From the NCBI GenBank assembly GCA_009840225.1, contig VXOE01000034.1, forward strand, positions 1 through 48,346: a DNA stretch of 48,346 bases, in the 5' to 3' direction. Position numbers and translations under genes: made by a program. Below, piece after piece: positions 46,340 to 48,346 of the stretch (positions are counted from its first letter, which is position 1; each line of letters starts with the position of its first letter). The DNA comes from Caldilineaceae bacterium SB0662_bin_25. GTDB lineage: Bacteria; Chloroflexota; Anaerolineae; Caldilineales; Caldilineaceae. The notes beneath the pieces are model-generated. The model was not told where the DNA came from and did not search any database. It was given only the letters and a program-made list of their open reading frames with translations.

Positions 46340-46681
46340 TCATTCCTCGTTTATCAGTCTCTCAACCTCCTGACTCAACAGTGGCAAGTTCGTCTCAACC
46401 ACATCCCACACCAGCCCGTCGTCCACATCGGCGTATCCGTGTATCAGGATATTGCGGAAGGCGATAATGCGTCGAAAGTTGGTGATGCGCGCTGCCAGTT
46501 CCTCATCAAGCCGCGCGAGTTGAGAAATCGCCTCGCCAATGATCTCAAATTGGCGCTCTACAGCCGCTCTCAGCATGGCGTCACGTTGGTAATCAGCGAA
46601 TGTCTTTCCGGCCAGAAACTCAGCCAACCGGTCCGCTGCGCTGCGAATATCAAACAGGTACTTCTTGGCCTCAAGCCGCAT
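46340..46681 (-). CDS. hepT: HepT-like (DUF86) HEPN toxin
   Basis: MRLEAKKYLFDIRSAADRLAEFLAGKTFADYQRDAMLRAAVERQFEIIGEAISQL...FRNILIHGYADVDDGLVWDVVETNLPLL. Confidence 0.93.
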   Translation of the reverse strand: MRLEAKKYLFDIRSAADRLAEFLAGKTFADYQRDAMLRAAVERQFEIIGEAISQLARLDEELAARITNFRRIIAFRNILIHGYADVDDGLVWDVVETNLPLLSQEVERLINEE

Positions 46682-46979
46682 AAAGCAATGTCCTGGTCTC
46701 TTCGACGCGCTGCCGGAAGAAGGGATTCCGAACTGCCGAGTCGACAACAAGGTCAACAGGACCTTCGAACAGCATTTCCAGAGCCTCCAGCAGCCCGAAA
46801 TAGGCATCGGCATACGCACCCGCGGGCAACGGCTGGAACTCGACCAGAAAGTCCAGATCGTTGGTCTCCTTTCTCTGGTCGCCTGAGGCGGCTGAGCCGA
46901 ACAGGTCCAGCCGTTTCACATGGTAGAGTACGCAGAGCTGTTCCAGATCGGAAGCTCGCTCCGAGACGGCCGCTATCAT
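46671..46979 (-). CDS. mntA: MntA-like nucleotidyltransferase antitoxin
   Basis: VKRLDLFGSAASGDQRKETNDLDFLVEFQP; overlaps the hepT start. Confidence 0.92.
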   Translation of the reverse strand: MIAAVSERASDLEQLCVLYHVKRLDLFGSAASGDQRKETNDLDFLVEFQPLPAGAYADAYFGLLEALEMLFEGPVDLVVDSAVRNPFFRQRVEETRTLLYAA

Positions 46980-47677
46980 CAGTCTCTCTCCTCCAAGCTA
47001 CTCTTGCTGGGCGCAAACTGCCGCCGCACCTCCCCGCTGCCTGCCAGCTGCGACAGCAGCCGGTTATCGATCGGTCACGAGCGTGATGCCGCGTCCATGC
47101 TCTCGCGCAGCGCGTCGGCCATGCGCCGCGGCGCAACTCCGGAGTCGGCAACATGCGTATCGCCCACCGAACCGGAGCCCGGGCTGAAACCTATCCGTTT
47201 CCGCCTCGCCGCCGACCTCTTCCGTCGCGTTGAGGCCATAACCAGCTTCCTCCTGCACCCAGTCGTCGAATGGTCTTGAAAACTACCAAAGAATAGGCCC
47301 CTTGCCATGGAATAGTCAACTCTTGGTTCCTTTTTGGGTTTTGTGGCCGCGGTTGCGGCTGGGCGTGGCACCCTGCGGCCCGCGATTTTCAGATTTCGCG
47401 GTTGAACCCGCGTCCCCCCCCGCCGCTCTCCCACATTCCTAGCCGTACACCTCCCAACTGCCACCCTCAAGGAGGCGCTCACGACGCCATTTCCGCGCCA
47501 AAACGCCTCCACAAAACCGGTAGCCCCGACCCATCTACAGTGCCGGCGCCATAGCTTCTACGCGCTCGGGTGTCTAGGGCCTGTGGTCGTCTGTCCCAAC
47601 AACGACTTGCGGGGGCAAAGTGCGATCGATCAGCGAACGGCTGTGCAGCTGCACACAGAAACCCCGCTACGCCCTTG

Positions 47678-47795
47678 GTGTTCTCCGCGCCCTTTCGCGG
47701 ATCAAAAGCAGTCAGATCTTCTCCGCGCCCCTCCGCGTCCTCCGCGGACAAAAAGACGTTCTTCGCGCCCCTTCGCGTGACTTCGCGGATCAATT
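47678..47795 (+). repeat. R2 repeat units
   Basis: TTCTCCGCGCCCTTTCGCGGATCAAAAGCAG, TTCTCCGCGCCCCTCCGCGTCCTCCGCGGACAAAAAG, TTCTTCGCGCCCCTTCGCGTGACTTCGCGGATCAA. Confidence 0.85.
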
Positions 47796-48019
47796 GGTTT
47801 TGTCTACTCCAACATTCAAGCAAGAAACAGGGTCCGAACACCGGCCCCCTGCATTGCCGACGCGGCTGCGCTGACAGAGCCCCGCTGCAGGGCGTAGGAA
47901 CGGCAGAAGACTCTCTCAGGCGCTGCAAAGGTCAAAATATACCTGAAAGCCCAAAAAGGCGCTCAGAACGGCTCTGCCAGGCATCCTTGACGTCAGCCGG
48001 ACCCAGATTGACGCGATAT

Positions 48020-48073
48020 TGGCACAAGAAAAACCTGAAATGACATAAAAATGTCATGCCAAGGATGTATACT
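48020..48073 (+). promoter_or_regulatory. Conserved-spacing element TGGCACAA-N24-TGTCAT-N10-TATACT with dyad ATGACAT-AAAA-ATGTCAT
   Basis: Same spacing as the other three copies. Confidence 0.65.
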
Positions 48074-48238
48074 GCAGAACTGTAGAGGTGTTCCCTGGAC
48101 GTACTGCCGCTGTCGCATGGCTGTGCGTTTCAGCCTGTCAGGACGGATGGTTTGGCGTCTCGCTGAATCCAGGCGGTCTGCACGGCGTGCAGATGCCGGA
48201 CAGTCTTCCCCTTCCCCCATCGCTCGCGAGGACCGATC

Positions 48239-48346
48239 ATGAAGCCGCTGCACGCCATTAACCGCATAAAACCTTTCCTGCTCTCGGCGCTCTTCGCCGT
48301 CCTCACCGCGCCGCTCCTGCCGGGCGGGCATGCCCGGGCACAGCAA
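48239..48346 (+). CDS. Secreted protein, N-terminus only (runs off right edge)
   Basis: MKPLHAINRIKPFLLSALFAVLTAPLLPGGHARAQQ signal peptide, open to window end; purine-rich RBS-like GCGAGGACC upstream. Confidence 0.6.
   Translation, partial: MKPLHAINRIKPFLLSALFAVLTAPLLPGGHARAQQ

Noticed and set aside
1-48346. tRNA or rRNA genes as integration targets
   Set aside because: No cloverleaf or rRNA-like segment could be recognized by eye; a tRNAscan/Infernal run would be needed to exclude them.

Overview
The window is high-GC bacterial DNA, possibly Chloroflexi-like; that is a guess from gene style only. It looks like a layered genomic or defense island. The main feature is a type I restriction-modification locus (hsdM 12.84-14.80 kb, hsdS 20.85-22.21 kb, hsdR 28.16-31.18 kb) split by two blocks of cargo. 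Block 1 lies between hsdM and hsdS. It holds a RusA-like resolvase, two tandem PD-(D/E)XK-HEPN fusion proteins, a two-gene HNH-(APAZ-like)/short prokaryotic Argonaute system, and a TIGR02391/Ymh-type HEPN protein whose stop overlaps the hsdS start. Block 2 lies between hsdS and hsdR. It holds a DarG macrodomain remnant cut by an IS5-family element, an AlbA/Schlafen-type ATPase, a winged-helix protein with iteron-like repeats inside its own coding sequence, and BrnA/DUF433/PIN-like toxin-antitoxin genes. Downstream are a RepA-like ATPase plus replication-type gene followed by four 22-23 bp iterons, a second iteron-in-gene winged-helix/zinc-ribbon protein, two MntA/HepT pairs, several truncated toxin-antitoxin genes, and a duplicated family of secreted proteins. 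Composite intergenic repeats (a REP-like GTAG hairpin followed by 'TTCTCCGCG..CCTCCGCGGACAAAAAG' units) occur throughout and abut two toxin genes that lack their 5' ends. Four loci share a fixed-spacing element, TGGCACAA-N24-YGNCAT-N10-TATACT. All assignments come from reading the sequence; no searches were run.
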